Shown: positions 47,228 to 60,025 of the stretch, piece after piece
Numbering within the stretch: the first letter of the stretch is position 1
How the letters are laid out: each line of letters starts with the position of its first letter
From: Gyromitra esculenta
Lineage: Eukaryota; Ascomycota; Pezizomycetes; Pezizales; Discinaceae
Direction of reading: 5' to 3'
Assembly: GCA_038503075.1 (NCBI GenBank)
Contig: JBCAML010000002.1
Coordinates: 248,001-312,000, forward strand
DNA length: 64,000 nt
Notes under the pieces: model-generated
The model's input: only the letters and a program-made list of their open reading frames with translations
Told to the model about the DNA's origin: nothing
Database searches by the model: none
Program-made: the position numbers and the translations under genes

Positions 47228-48054
47228 TTATTCTGAACCCGATTTCTTAACCCACCCCTCGACCGTCTTCCTTCCCTTACTAACCACCTCATCCACTTCC
47301 CTCCTTCCCTCCCTCACCGCCTTCTCCGTCGTCGACCACGCCTTCTCCGCCGCCTCCCTAACCGCCAAATGGTTCTCCGCCACCCCCGGCACCTTCTTCT
47401 CCCACTCCCACAACAAATCACCAACATTCCTGCTCGTCTCCGGCAAAAAGTACCATCCAGCACCTACAGCCACCACAACCGGGGTAACCAGCCTAATCGG
47501 CAGCATCCGGCGTCGGGCAATGATGCTCCCCGCCATAGTTGTTACCGCAACGTAAAGCAGCCCAGGAACCACCTTCTCCTCGGAGCTCCTGGGAGGTGCT
47601 AGCGCGGCGATAGTAGAGGTGACGGAGTTCTCGAGCTTTAGGTACCGTGTGAATGCTGCATCAATCTCGCGCTGTGCGAGAGTTGTGTGTACGTGCAGGA
47701 AGCGTCGGGCGGTGCCAATGTGGACGGCGAGACGGTCAGTGGGTGTTGGGGTAGCGAAGGGCTTATTTTCGGGGATGCTGGCGCTTGGAGGTGCGGGTGG
47801 GGGCTCGTAGAGTGACTTTTTGGTCTATGGACTAGTTAGTAAGAGCTAAGTGAGAATTGAGGGGAGTAGGTACTGGACGGGAGTCTACGGATTCTTGAGC
47901 GTAGACAGGGGTGGTTGTCGCGAGGAGGGCAGTGAGAGTTGCGCCGGCAACGAAGGCGGCGGGCTGGGTATAATTGTATTAACAGAGTTCATTAAGAATG
48001 AATTGGGGTGCAATTAAGACATACCCGCGCCACACGTAATTGCCGGAAGGCCAT
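47228..48054 (-). CDS. MIC26/MIC27: MICOS complex subunit, MIC26/MIC27 (apolipoprotein O family)
   Basis: Inner-mitochondrial-membrane protein of the MICOS complex that shapes crista junctions. Three exons, 48054-48025, 47963-47874 and 47824-47228, give 238 residues. A basic N-terminus (MAFRQLRVARPAAFVAGA) looks like a mitochondrial signal with a following hydrophobic stretch. After the soluble part (about 45-125) come paired hydrophobic segments around a positively charged turn: GLLYVAVTTMAGSIIARRR and IRLVTPVVVAVGAGWYFLPE, the APOO signature with its conserved proline-glycine pattern. A charged amphipathic C-terminus follows. I cannot tell MIC26 from MIC27 by eye; filamentous fungi usually have one such gene. 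Confidence 0.88.
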
Positions 48055-51000
48055 GGTGGTGGAGTTTAGTGGTATCGTGATGATTGACGTCGGTGGTCGG
48101 GAGCGGGTTGGGCGTTGACGTGAGATTCCGGCTATCGAACTTTCAAGATTTGGTGGCTTGGCGTGATGGGGGGTGCGCATGGTGGGGGAGGGGTGAGACC
48201 GAGTGAGTGGTTGTGACGTGCTGGTCGTCATTTCTGCTCTGCTCCACCAACAACGAACATCCATCCTTCTTGATTCGACAACTGCACCAACTGTACCAAC
48301 TACAGCAGAATTCAAATCATCCCTCCCAATAATTTCTCGCCATTAGGTTTACTTCCTCCTTATTCTGCAAAAAATGGAAAAAATTCCAGCTTATTTCGGT
48401 CCCTCCACTCCCTAGAAATAAGCTTCTCGTTCAGATATGAATACAAAGCGAGATATCGGAGGATTACATACCCTCTTTCTTCTGCTCATCTCCCATACTA
48501 ATCCCGTTAATATAGCTCATAGCCTTAGTCGCCGTTTTCTTTAGAGTATGGCACTAGCATTAGAAGCTATTGCGGCACTTGGTATACACAACTTACTAGA
48601 TTTCTTTCGTGACTTCCACGACGCTCGAGCAGAGACACAGACAACACTAAACATGGAATATCGACAGCTTCATCGTGGTCTAGATTATGATCTAACAATC
48701 CTGGCAATTATGAAAAATAAATGACAAGGAGATGTCGTTACAACTACGTTCTTCAATCCCCCCCCCACTGATTGCAATCGTTTTTTTTTGGTTTAATTCT
48801 AATCTTTACTAAAATTAACTCCGATCCAAGGATTACTCGCATTGTCTGATTATTTTGCAACCTCAATTCACCCTCCAAACTAGATAATTCAACATGGGCA
48901 CATTCTTGCGCCCGAAGGCCCCAATCGGCAATTGCATTTCTATCCGTGTTTGCAGGCTATCCTATTATGATATAGACGTTATCGCTCGAACGTTAACATA
49001 TGTTCTTCTTGACCACAATCGCTGTCTAGCAGCTATTGGGCAGCGAGCCGTTATGGGCCTAGAAATTCTCCTACTCCATGAGACTAGGAGAGACCAATTT
49101 CGTAGGCTTGGTACATTTAAAGTGCTCTAGCCTCCTCATACTTCAACATGAGTTGCATATCTCCTAATTTTACCCTTCCCGTAATCAAATCTCATAGCTA
49201 AACTTTTTCATAGAAACTATTCCCTTCCCTATTAGCATGGACGAAGTTTAGGTAGAAAACTACGCCTGTAAGAGGGTACCCGCACAACAACAACCCACGC
49301 TTATCGCATCACAACAGAGAATAGTAGCGCGTTCACAGCGACAACCTACCGCTCATTCTCAACGATTTCTAGCCGATCATGCGGCGAAACGTGGCTAACA
49401 TTTAGTGCTTAGGAGGCCACCAAGTGCATTCAATAGACATTGACATTCGTTCTTTAACCATATACACTTCAATTTAACTATTTAAAAAGGTTTGCCCTAA
49501 CGAAAATTCCCTTAATCAACTTATTCCTATAATATCTCCGGCACTGCTCTTGGTATAGCAGGCAGAATATACATGAAATGCCTCCGGAGACCTCGGTTGA
49601 GTCTCAAAACTCCAAAACTCGGTAGGGTGTATTTAGATAATATCCATCCGAGCGGCAATAAGAAAGAGAAAGACAGAGCGCATTCCAGAGCCCTCACGAG
49701 GACTTTGCTCAAATACTATAGTGCATTGAAGACGCTACATGATAAGGGAGATCGATCACTCTCATTTCATATATGGCATACTTAGCCAGGAAATGTTTTT
49801 CTACATTAAGCATTAAAGACTCAAATCACAACGATTTTATGTCATGTGCCATATAGGCGGCAACCCATTCCATTTACTTCGATCTCGCGGGAGCTAACTC
49901 CTATAACACAGTAATTGCATAAGTACAATTGATAGAATACGATATGAGCACATCATTGCTTAGTGACAGATGACGACGACGATGGCATTGCGACCCGCAA
50001 CATACCACTCGTTTGAAAGAGAAATTTAACTTCTTTCTGCTTAGTGGGGGTTTTTTGTGGCATGCTAACGTTCGGCCGCTCCTGAAGAACGAACATATTA
50101 TAGACAATAATGGGTTCTTTTGCATTCTCTTCAAAGACTTCGAAGCGCGTGGTCGAAGTCTTCCATCGTCACAAGTTATTCTACCCATAAGAAACGGTGA
50201 TTCGGGTTCTCCATCACAATGCTAAAGGAAACTTATTAAAAACAAAAGCGAGGTGTCATATGGAACCGTTCGCGCAGACATATGATAGCTCTGATATCTA
50301 TAAGAGGATACGTCATCATTCCCTACTTAGCGAGAACCCCCTTCACCATAATGCTATCGGTGTTGTGATTACATTACTCCGGAAGCAGGATAGAACCCCA
50401 TGAGCAAGCTGCTGGTGTAGGACTGAGTAAGAGACTAGGGAATATAGACTAGCATGTAATACAGAAGTCGATACCAAAGCAAGACACGAAGTCCGGGATA
50501 TTAGTTGTTAGCTCTGTGCATCTAGGATTTAAGTGGTCTACAGGAAAATTCAACAATCGGAGTTTACCGTACCAAGTGCCAAAATAGATTTTTATTGAGG
50601 CCTTTTTTTTGTGTAGTCCCCTTTCTTGCTTTAGCGATCAGAGTTTGATGTATGAATGCTGATAGCCTAAGCAGTTAGACCACGCAAGCGAATCAATTGT
50701 TTCAATCGACGTGTTTATAGGTCGTAATTACATATGTAGCTCGATTTCATTGGGTTTATAGGGTGAGGGTTAAAGCGAGAAATTTTTAGTTTTGGGGATA
50801 AAGGAGCGTAACGGTTGTTGGAGTATATTTATTTAACATCGTATATGTCCTTTGCAGGAGGATTTCTTCATGGAGTATATTGTTAACGGAATTGATATCA
50901 CAATCTACTCTGTATAGATCTTAAGAAAATCGCTTCGATATCTAGAAGTGATCACTATCCAGCTACTTCGAAACAAAAGCTCTTGGAGCAAATCATACAT

Positions 51001-54000
51001 AGCACCCTGATTCAACGGCTACAGATAGCGGATCATCAAATGATATTCTACAAGTAGCACACTGGCGAGGTACAGAGCTGTAATTAGGTAGTTGAGTTTT
51101 TTCGATTACAGTGGTACAAGAGCTAGCAGTGATCCTCCCGGGCTCACACATATAACCTTAGCGCCAAGACTATATATTTCTTGCTTTTGTGATCATTGCC
51201 ATTTGGGTTCCCTGCAGCCAGTCACCACTCCTTAACAGCCAACAAAACACCAAATTCCACCCAATCCAAAATTACTCAAAATGAGTATCCATTTCTCTAT
51301 TTATCTCATACTCCTCTCAAACTCAAAAAAAATCCGCAAATAATCAAGACGCAACCCAACAAGCAAACCAACCAACGCAGGGTGATTCTGCTATAATAGA
51401 ATAACCATTTGAGTAATTGCGAACATAGCGACGAATTCTCTATTCTAAGAACATGGATTTCGTTACGATATTCGTCTTGTAGAGACGCGTGACTTCGCTA
51501 TTTTGTAGTATGTCATAAAGCCATTCCATCCAATTCGAAGTAAAAATAAATAGGTCTGTAACGGTTCTTCATGAACGCGGAGAATCTTGTACAACTGAAC
51601 CCGTCGTTGGTTATCAGATTTCTAATAAGAGGCTTGTAGGTTGGCGAAGTGTGTAGTTGCTTTAGCTGAAGCTATATAAATCATTTCCTTATTTATTTAT
51701 TTGTTGGCTGGAAGAGAAGCTGCAACTTTAGTTTAGGCATAATTGTTCCTTCAGGATAATACTGCAGCCTTGAATATTATCCGTGGTCTTAGTCTTCACG
51801 GACTCATAGTACCACCTGAATTCTTTTGCACAGAATAGAGGGCTCAGATATTTCCGTTGAAGCTGAGTCAGCAGTGAAACGATATCACTTGTTACAACCT
51901 GATCAGACGAAGAGAATATGCCACAGCACGATTTCACCGCAATCCGACTAAAACCTCCAGTAAGACGCCGTTTGCTAGGCGACAGTCTCGTTATTTGGCT
52001 CCCAAGGCACTTGACGAGAGCTTTTAGCCTTAAAATATATTTATATTGATGATGGTGAGTCCTAAGCTTTCGAACACAGAAGGAGGATATATAACTAGCC
52101 AGGCAGTGTTTAGTCACCCTATCCCGTGACACCGTCAGTTTCTACAACTAATTTAAGGTAAGATACTCATATCTACAAGAGATACGGGTAGCATTATCTC
52201 GTGAGAAATGGTCTGCCTATCACTCTTCACGCAACTTGCCTGCCATCCCTAGACAATTGGATAACTACAATCCCAATGACCTTGTTTTATTTGTTCCCGT
52301 AAGATTTTTAGTTGAATGAAATTCTCCGATAAATTTATTCGTAGTAGAACGATGAGATCGAAGAAGTGAGCCGAGAAATGCGTAGAGTGTAATATTGAGA
52401 CTGTATATATTAGCCACTTTCATGCCCAATGCTCAATATGAGATGGAAAACATGAGCTGAAACCATCACAAGCCAAGCCGTAATAGCACTAGTGCGTAAA
52501 TCATTGAGACAGACGCTATTTAACCTGACTGTAATGGATCGGGGGAATCCAGTTATCTTCAGTAAACGAAATCCTAATATCATTAGCGATCGCGAACTAC
52601 CCAGGCTCAGGAACCTACAATCTTAAACCGATTGGAATTGCTAATACACATGAGCGACTCATCGGTGATTGTGTTGAACGGTGGGCATGATCGTCTCCCT
52701 TCCTAAGTACCCATTCAATACTTCCGCGTTGCTTTTGAATACGGTGTCTCTTTAGATCACCTTTTAATAAAGGTGTCTATCTTCAGTAACATTAATCCCA
52801 GCTACCAGATAACGAGCACACAAACAGCAATTAAGCGATTTCAAACTCCACTTAATATCAGCATTGTTTATGATAGTTTTTGTTAGTGTCCGCCGAAGAA
52901 TAAAAAAGCCTTGATTAGTGACATTGAATGACCATGAACCCGGTGAAGTCGCTTCTGGGGTGGGTATCTTCATCGCTGTGACTAGGATTATCTGCGAGTA
53001 GCGAATACCCTTATTTATTAGCTTCTGATTATTGGGTAGAGGAAGTTTACATGTTTTGGGAGGAACAAGTTTTCATAATCTGGCGATAGATGAGTTTTTT
53101 GGTGGATGTTTGGGTTAGACATATACTGATGATTAGCGGATGATGGTTTAGGATCGGCGAATGCTGTAGAGATTACTCCGGGTATTGCACTTAGATGTAT
53201 TGTAATTACGCGTTAAAAACGAATAGATATGTCGATAATGCAGTCGATATATCGAATTTCCTGGATGAAAATGCTTCACTGCAGTGTCGTTAGTTTGGGA
53301 ATATTCAGTTAAGATTGGAGAGAGTTAATGGGATGGATGCTAGGGAGATGAGCATAACAGCCACAGCCCACAATACTACGGAGATTTGCTGTTGCTTTGT
53401 AATTTGCCATCCTCAAATTTTTACAGCGGGTATCCTCGTGTGAATCTGATATATTTCTAACAGTATAATAGTCCTGTGAGCTGAGCCAAGCCCGGCCACC
53501 AGGACCAAGACCTTTCTTAAAGGGGCGTTGGCGAGGTCTCTTAGGATACTAGCCAGCTCTGTCTTTATCGGATTTATAAGTCCAGCAATCGACAGCATAG
53601 CAAGTAGTCCAACTCATGCTGTTGTGTTGGGGGTGTCCGGGATAGTTGATAACAAAAAGAAGAGAAGGAATGTTTTCATCCTGCTCCATCCTAGGTGAAA
53701 GGAATGGTAGCATGGTTCCTTTGACGCAGAACACTTGAACGAGACAGAACTCTTGCGGTCTCCGATCCTCTGAATGCCTCTAGATGGTACTCGCAAATTC
53801 CTGTGATTGCCTTGTTCCTATCGTAGGGCCAGACGAAGAAATGATTTTCCACCTACAAGATGCATCCTCTAGAACTCGTTAGTTATTTCATGAACATAGT
53901 GAATTAATCTACCGAAGCACAGACGATTGAAGGTTGAATTGTGTTGTTGATGGATGGAGGAGAGGAGAGGAGCAAGCAGCGCCTTATGCAGCACCGAATC

Positions 54001-54119
54001 ACGACCCATGATCCCAGAGCCTCAGCATCCTTGGCATATTTATCAACACCACGCTCCACCGTTCGCGTCTTCCCACATCCACATCTCCACCACTACCACT
54101 ACCACTACCAATCTCCAGA
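48055..54119. other. 6-kb gene-poor region
   Basis: AT-rich, with only short broken frames, the most protein-like being 48548-48724 and 48894-49130. No transposon ends, long repeats or RNA genes that I can see. It could be decayed repeat or pseudogene material. Confidence 0.5.
48548..48724 (+). pseudogene. Possible relic of the N-terminus of a fungal STAND/NLR-type protein
   Basis: A 58-codon frame beginning MALALEAIAALGIHNLLDFF and continuing RDFHDARAETQTTLNMEY. The pattern of a small helix, a glycine-isoleucine pair, LLD, an aromatic pair and a DARAET/DxxxDI-like segment recalls the N-terminal domain that precedes NACHT in fungal STAND proteins. The frame then stops and no NACHT or repeat domain follows; a second broken frame (48894-49130) ends in LEILLLHETRRDQF. 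If real, it is a decayed gene. The similarity is by memory of the pattern only. Confidence 0.22.
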
Positions 54120-55914
54120 ATGGCTGCCAAAGTGTACGTCCACCCGTTCCCCCGTTTCCCCATTCCCCGTTCCTCCAATCCCGTTTCATTGACACAAACT
54201 CCAGCCTCGTAATTGGTGCCACTAACGGCCGCTTCGCCGAAGCATTCGCAAAAGTAACCCACCTGCACACCAAAAACAAGTTTTCCCTCGCGCTCCTCCT
54301 CGGCGACGTCTTCAGCAACAACAGCAAATCCCCCGCCACCCACGACGACACCGAAGACATCCAGCGTCTCCTGCGCGGCGAGATTCCCGTGCCCCTGCCA
54401 ACCTACTTCAGTCTTGGCCGCCATGCTCTCCCCACTCCAATCCTCTCGCGCATCAACACCTCCGGCGAGATCTGCGAAAACCTCTTCTTCCTCGGCAAGA
54501 AAACAGTCCTGACTACCAGCGAGGGAATACGGATAGTGGCGCTCGGCGGGCGCTTCGACGCTGCAATTGCGACCGCGAGTAAAGACGATGCGGCAGACCA
54601 GCCGTTTTATTCCGCGCTCGACGCAAATAGCCTCAAGGGTGCTAATACGGCAGATCTACTGCTCACGTACGAGTGGCCGGAGTCTGTGGCGGTGGGGTCG
54701 AAGGTGCCCTTGGCGCTGGCGGGCACTAGGACGGTTGGGGAACTGGCGGCCGCGCTGCGGCCGCGGTACCATTTCGCTGCGGGGGGGGATACGTTTTGGG
54801 AGCGTGAGCCGTATCGGAACGGGATGAGGGGGAATGAAGGGCAGGGAGATACGAAGATTACGAGGTTTCTTGGAGTCGCGGATTGGGGGAATGTGGCGAA
54901 GGCGAAGGCGCTGTATGCATTTTCGATAAACACAAAGGATGCGGTGACAGTGCCGCCGAATGCGACGGGGTGTCCGTATAAATTTGGTGGGCAGCGGGGG
55001 GTTAAGAGGGGCCGTGAAGCGACTGGTGGGGAGAGCTTCTTTTGGGGAGATCATACGGGTGGAGAGGAAGATAGGAGGAATCGTGGGAAGGGCAGGAGGA
55101 AACAGAAGGGGCCACCGCCTGGACGTATGTTTTCTTATCTACTATATCTGGATTTCGCTAATGGAACGGCACTACAGCTGAAAGCTGTTTCTTCTGTCTA
55201 AGCTACCCACAACTGGAAAAGCATCTCATCGTCTCTATTGGCTCTGAAGCCTACCTCACCACTGCCAAGGGAGCGTTAACGAATCCTACTTCTAACCCAT
55301 CTACGCTCCCGTTTTCATCCCATATCCTCATCATCCCGCTCACGCACACCGCGACTCTCCAAGCAATCGACGACAAGGAGTCTCGTAGCAACACTGTCTC
55401 TGAAATGCATCAGTATCGCCAAGCTCTAACAGCAATGCTAAAGTCCCGTGGCTGCGGAGCTGTCACGTTCGAGATCGCAAGGAGACGAAATGTACACGCA
55501 CACTGGCAGGTTGTGCCGGTGCCACTGGCGAAGATCCCGGCTGTTGAGGAGGCATTTAGAGAGGAGGCAAAGTCGGATAAGGTAGGATACTTTGAGAGGA
55601 GGGAGCTAGGGGAGAAGGAAGGAGATTATTTTAGGGTTTGGATTTCTGGAGAGGGTGAGGAGGAAGGTGAAGGGTTGGTGGTTGGGTTGGGAGAGGAGCA
55701 GTATTTTGATTTACAATTCGGTAAGTCGCCCCGGAACCTAGCACTAATACGGAAGGAGATAGCTAACTAGTGGACTGCAGGGAGGAGAGTTTTGGCAAAG
55801 GTCCTCGGACTGAAAACGGTGCATTGGAAAGACTGTATACTACCTTTTGAGGAGGAAGTTAAGGATGCGAATGCGTTTAAGGAGGCTTTCAAGCCGTTTG
55901 ATTTCAGCTTGTAG
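54120..55914 (+). CDS. DRN1: CWF19-like protein (Drn1/CWF19L1 family)
   Basis: Nuclear RNA-processing factor; family members associate with late or disassembling spliceosomes and the lariat-debranching enzyme. Four exons, 54120-54133, 54205-55124, 55178-55720 and 55781-55914, give 536 residues. The first exon is only 14 nt (MAAKV); the splice rebuilds the family start VLVIGATNGRFAEAFAKV followed by FSLALLLGDVF, a metallophosphoesterase-like N-terminal domain. The C-terminal CwfJ domains begin at CFFCLSYPQLEKHLIVSIG (about residue 315) and contain the HIT-like motif NVHAHWQVVPVP (about 416-427). The end matches CwfJ-C2 (FKEAFKPFDFSL). The stretch before the CwfJ part is rich in Gly, Arg and Lys, as in relatives. 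Confidence 0.9.
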
Positions 55915-55978
55915 GCGGTATGGGGATATGCGGAGTGAAGACGAGGAAAATGAGCTCTGCAGGCTATCTTGTGACCTG

Positions 55979-56092
55979 TGATTTGGCCGTGTATTTTTAT
56001 GTTTCTAGACGGTGGCTGATGGCAGCTGCAATGATTTGGCCGTGTGTTTTTATGTTTCTAGACGGAGGTTGATGGCAGCTACAATGATTTGG
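55979..56092. repeat. 53-bp tandem duplication
   Basis: Unit tgatttggccgtg...gcagctgcaa at 55979-56031 is repeated at 56032-56084 with a few substitutions (about 48 of 53 identical), followed by the first eight bases of a third copy. It lies about 65 bases after the CWF19-like stop codon, in the 3' flank. The remainder to the RTG2 start (56093-56461) shows no feature. Confidence 0.88.
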
Positions 56093-56461
56093 TACCCAGA
56101 CATATTTGGTTTACTGCAGATGCTGACGTTCCATGTGCCAGAATGCCGCAATTGATTTGGAGGGGGGGAATGGACAGCTGTTTACCTGTTTCCTTCTCCC
56201 GGAATAATTAACAACAGAAACTGGGATCAGCGATCGCCATACATATCCAGGATCAGGGCGCAGACGGCGGAGAGATGGGCGATGATCATGACGTTGTGGG
56301 CCCTGCCAAGCCACGCACCAGACCCCGCTCCCTCCGTGACATCTCGACGCCCGATTCTTGGAATCCCGCACGCCGAAGTGCATATAACCAGCACTTGTCC
56401 GCTCCCCTGCAGTGATCCCCATCTACAGGCATCTGAGCTTTCTAATTCCCGCATCTCCACT

Positions 56462-58177
56462 ATGCCTTCTAAAGCAAACCCGCTTCTTCGCGGTCTCGTC
56501 GATATCGGCAGGTACGCCACTAGCTTTTCCAGCTCTGTAGCTCGATACTGATTCCCTTTTAGCAATGGCGTCCGTTTCTCTATTTCCTCGCTGCAGACCG
56601 AGACGGCGCGCATAATGCCCACCGTGTTTCAAGACCGTGCAGCAATTTCCCTGTACGACGCACAGTTCACCGGCACTGTCAAGTCCCCAATTTCCGATGC
56701 CGTCATCACCCAGATCCTCGTCTCTATGCGCCGCTTTGCAATCGTCTGTAGCGATTTTGGGGTTCCTGCCACCAACATCCGTGTTGTCGCTACCGAAGCA
56801 ACCCGCGAGGCCCAAAACTCCCAGGAATTCCGCGACAGGATCCACGCAGCAACTGGATGGACCGTCGAGCTACTCTCAAAGGCTGATGAGGGACGCATTG
56901 GCGCTGAAGGCGTAGCTTCTTCCTTCTCTGAGGTACATGGACTGGTCATGGACCTAGGAGGCGGCAGCACCCAGCTCACCTGGATGATTTCTAAAAACGG
57001 CATCTCACGCATGGCCGAGTCCGCCGTGTCCATGCCCTACGGCGCCGCAGCACTCACCAAGCGGATCGAAACCGCAATCAACAAGCACGCGGTCGACACA
57101 CTCCGCGCTGAGATGAAGCAGCGTCTCAGCGAAGCCTTCGCCTCCCTCTCCGTCCCGCAGGAGCTCTCTGACTACGCCGACGACGAAGGTGGGTATATCC
57201 TCTATCTCTCTGGCGGTGGTTTCCGCGGCTTCGGTTTCCTCCTGCTAGACCAGCATCCGATCAAGCCGTACCCAGTACCCATAATCAACGGCTTCAAAGC
57301 CCCCGGCTCTGCCTTCTCCAACCTCGCCGACTTCCACCTGGCATCGGAAACAACCCAACGCCTCGACGAGAAATTCCGCATCTCCGAGCGCCGCGCACGA
57401 CAAGTTCCCGCAGTCGCCTTCCTGATCAATACCCTCATGGAGACGCTCCCCCGCATTAAGACCGTCATCTTCTGCCAAGGCGGCGTGCGCGAAGGCGCAC
57501 TCTACGAAACCCTCCCTCGCGAGATCCGCGCTCAGGACCCCCTCGTCGTCGCTACAACACCGTACGCGCCGCCCGACACCGACGGGGTCAAGGTCCTGCT
57601 CAACTACGCTTTGCCGCGCAGCGCGCCGTATATCATCCGCTCTGAGACCATCCCGGCGCTCGCAAACATGCTTACGTACCACTCCAACGTGCCGAAAGAG
57701 TCGCGTCCCAGCTGCGGACTACATTCGACCACGACGGGGGTGTTGGCGTCTGCGAGCGGGCTTACGCACGAGACGCGGGCGCTGCTGGCTCTTGCGCTGT
57801 GTGAGCGCTGGGGCGGAGAGGTGTCGGATTCGAATTTGAAGACGAGATTGGAGGACCTCGTGGGGCCGGAGTTGGCGTACTGGTCCCGCTATACGGGTGC
57901 CGTGGCGGGGGTGATTGGCGATGTGTATCCGGCGGGGTATATCACGGAGGAGAAGATCCGGTTTTTTGCGACGGATGAAAACGCGGGGAGTACGTCTGCG
58001 GTGGTGCTGAAGGTGCGTACGCGGGAAGGCGATCCGGCGAGTGAGGGGGTGATGGTCCAGAGGGGGATAGAGGGGCTTGCGAAGATTGGGAAGAGGAGGA
58101 AGTGTAGAGAGGGGTATCGGAGGAAGGTGTTGCTGCTCTGGACGAAGGATTTGGAGGATCTAGATGCGTTGGAGTAG
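56462..58177 (+). CDS. RTG2: Retrograde regulation protein 2, Ppx/GppA phosphatase family
   Basis: Cytosolic ATP-binding protein of the Ppx/GppA family; yeast Rtg2 relays mitochondrial dysfunction to nuclear genes and is also part of the SLIK complex. Two exons, 56462-56511 and 56563-58177, give 554 residues. The splice rebuilds the phosphate-1 loop DIGSNGVRFSISS (about residues 14-26). Further hallmarks are VVATEATREAQNS, KADEGRIGAEGV (catalytic-type Glu126), and MDLGGGSTQLTW (about 146-157, second phosphate loop). A C-terminal extension typical of Rtg2 follows. All core nucleotide-binding residues of the family appear present. The gene follows the CWF19-like gene in the same direction but with about 550 bases between, so it is independently transcribed. 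Confidence 0.92.
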
Positions 58178-60025
58178 GGGGCGTTTTTTTTCTCTAGGTT
58201 TGAGGCGTGGGTTGAGGGGGGTTCCTTTTTTTTGCTTGGGATTTTTTTTCGCTGAGATACCATAGTTCTTGCTGCAATAAACCGGTACTTATGAGCTTTA
58301 ATATGGGTGTCGCAGCTGGGATTGCGTTTTCTGTGACTTGCGGATGTCGGTGTGAATGTGTGCCGAGTGATCCTCCATGAAATTACCATATTGTTGCACC
58401 GGTTCTACTCTACACGTCTCATACTGAGGCTCTTCGTAACAAAGTAGCACATGCTTTAATGCGAAAAAGCAGTTTCATAGGCTAAGAGATCTAGCCTTAT
58501 CTCACGCCCAGCCTATTTTTCGAGAACTAGTTGTTGATGGTAGAAGCGATTCGATCAAAGAAGGACACTTGAGGTACGAACCTTGGCGCCAATGTTCGAA
58601 GGCTGAGTAGAGACAGAGCCTAACCAATAGCAAATGATACTTGATTAGGGGCAGCCGTGCAACTTCATATAATATCACTCGTAGTCGTTCTCGTTTCCAA
58701 TTTTGAAACACATCCATTTATTTATTATTTCATTCGGCACAATTTTGAAACACATCTAGTCTGCTTAATTATACCAATACGAGAGAACAACGTTAGACGC
58801 TCTGGGATGGGTACATGGTCCATATATATAGCACCACACCAGGGTTGAATCGATTGAGCGGACAGTTCCTTCTCCACCGTATTCTGAGCGTTACCCCCTC
58901 AAAACATGACTTAGGCTCGCGGGAAGGCATCCCGCTGTTGTCTCATGGCCAACTCTACCAGTAGCTTACTACAACAATTGGGCAGCAGTCAAGGTAGTAA
59001 AGGATTAGAACGAGCCTACCTTGCCGTACCGACTAAAGGCCTAAGAAATCTTTGCCAAGTCCGAACGAGATCTCGTGATCCTGCAATACAAGATCCGATA
59101 GGCATCATCACTAGCTGGAGCCTTAACATAGACGAAGAGATAGAGTTAACTCGATAAACTTTGTAGATTCGTTATCTTTGTGCTCATTTTTCGAAAAGAG
59201 GCATTAGCTAGATGGGCCTGAAGCAGAGGTAGGGTTAATTGATAAGTAATCCAAGGATTTCCTACGCTTTTACGAGCGTTGCACAAGTAAATGGAAACAC
59301 TAGAGAACGATACTGCCCTTATTTGGGAAAACCAAATCGCGCCCGGAGCAATAACCGGAACCCACCTAATTATTGGACGAGGCAGTTGGGTTTTTATGTT
59401 AGGAGTTGATATTGTTAATTTTTGTGTTTGTGTTTTGTTTTTGATTTGGACTTTGTTTTCAGTTTTCAGTTTTTTGGACTTTTTTAAGAGTACCATAACC
59501 TTTGGGTTGAATGTGCCTAATAAATAAACAACAACAACCAGAACCCACCTAGGAACATTCGAGTGAGTTTCTATGATTTACAACCCGGAAACTGAGCTAG
59601 CCTGGATGAAACATTACAGATTCAAAACCTCACTTATATCTATTCCAGTCTATCCTATATCTAGGACATCATTCCCGCCAATCACTACATCACTACAACA
59701 TCTTGCGCATGTAATAATAATACTACTCAATCCATAATACACACCCTTCACCTCCCTCCTTAACACTAAAGATCTTCCCCTGCTAACCCTTTTTCCCAGA
59801 TCCAGTTTAATCCCATTCTTCCCCCCGCACACTTCATCCCATGACGTGACATGACATGAACCAGCATTCGCTAATAGAAACGCCGTTTAAAAAAAAAGAC
59901 AAAGACAAAAAGACAAGGAACGTAAAAATAGACACCATGCAAAAGCGAGCATGCCACCAAGAGTACTAGTAGGTAAGTAGGTAGTTAAAGAAATAGGGGA
60001 AGAGTAACTCGCAAGGTGTCTCCGA
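58178..60025. other. Intergenic, convergent 3' flanks
   Basis: About 1.85 kb between the 3' ends of RTG2 and CUL3. It includes T-rich 3' sequence, a 17-bp direct repeat near 58.7 kb, and short frames (58945-59157, 59291-59527) without recognisable domains. Confidence 0.5.
58698..58756. repeat. 17-bp direct repeat pair
   Basis: caattttgaaacacatc occurs at 58698-58714 and again at 58740-58756, 42 bases apart start to start, in intergenic DNA. Confidence 0.8.

Noticed and set aside
58945..59157. 70-codon frame considered as a retroelement remnant
   Set aside because: No reverse transcriptase, integrase or repeat ends nearby; no recognisable motif.
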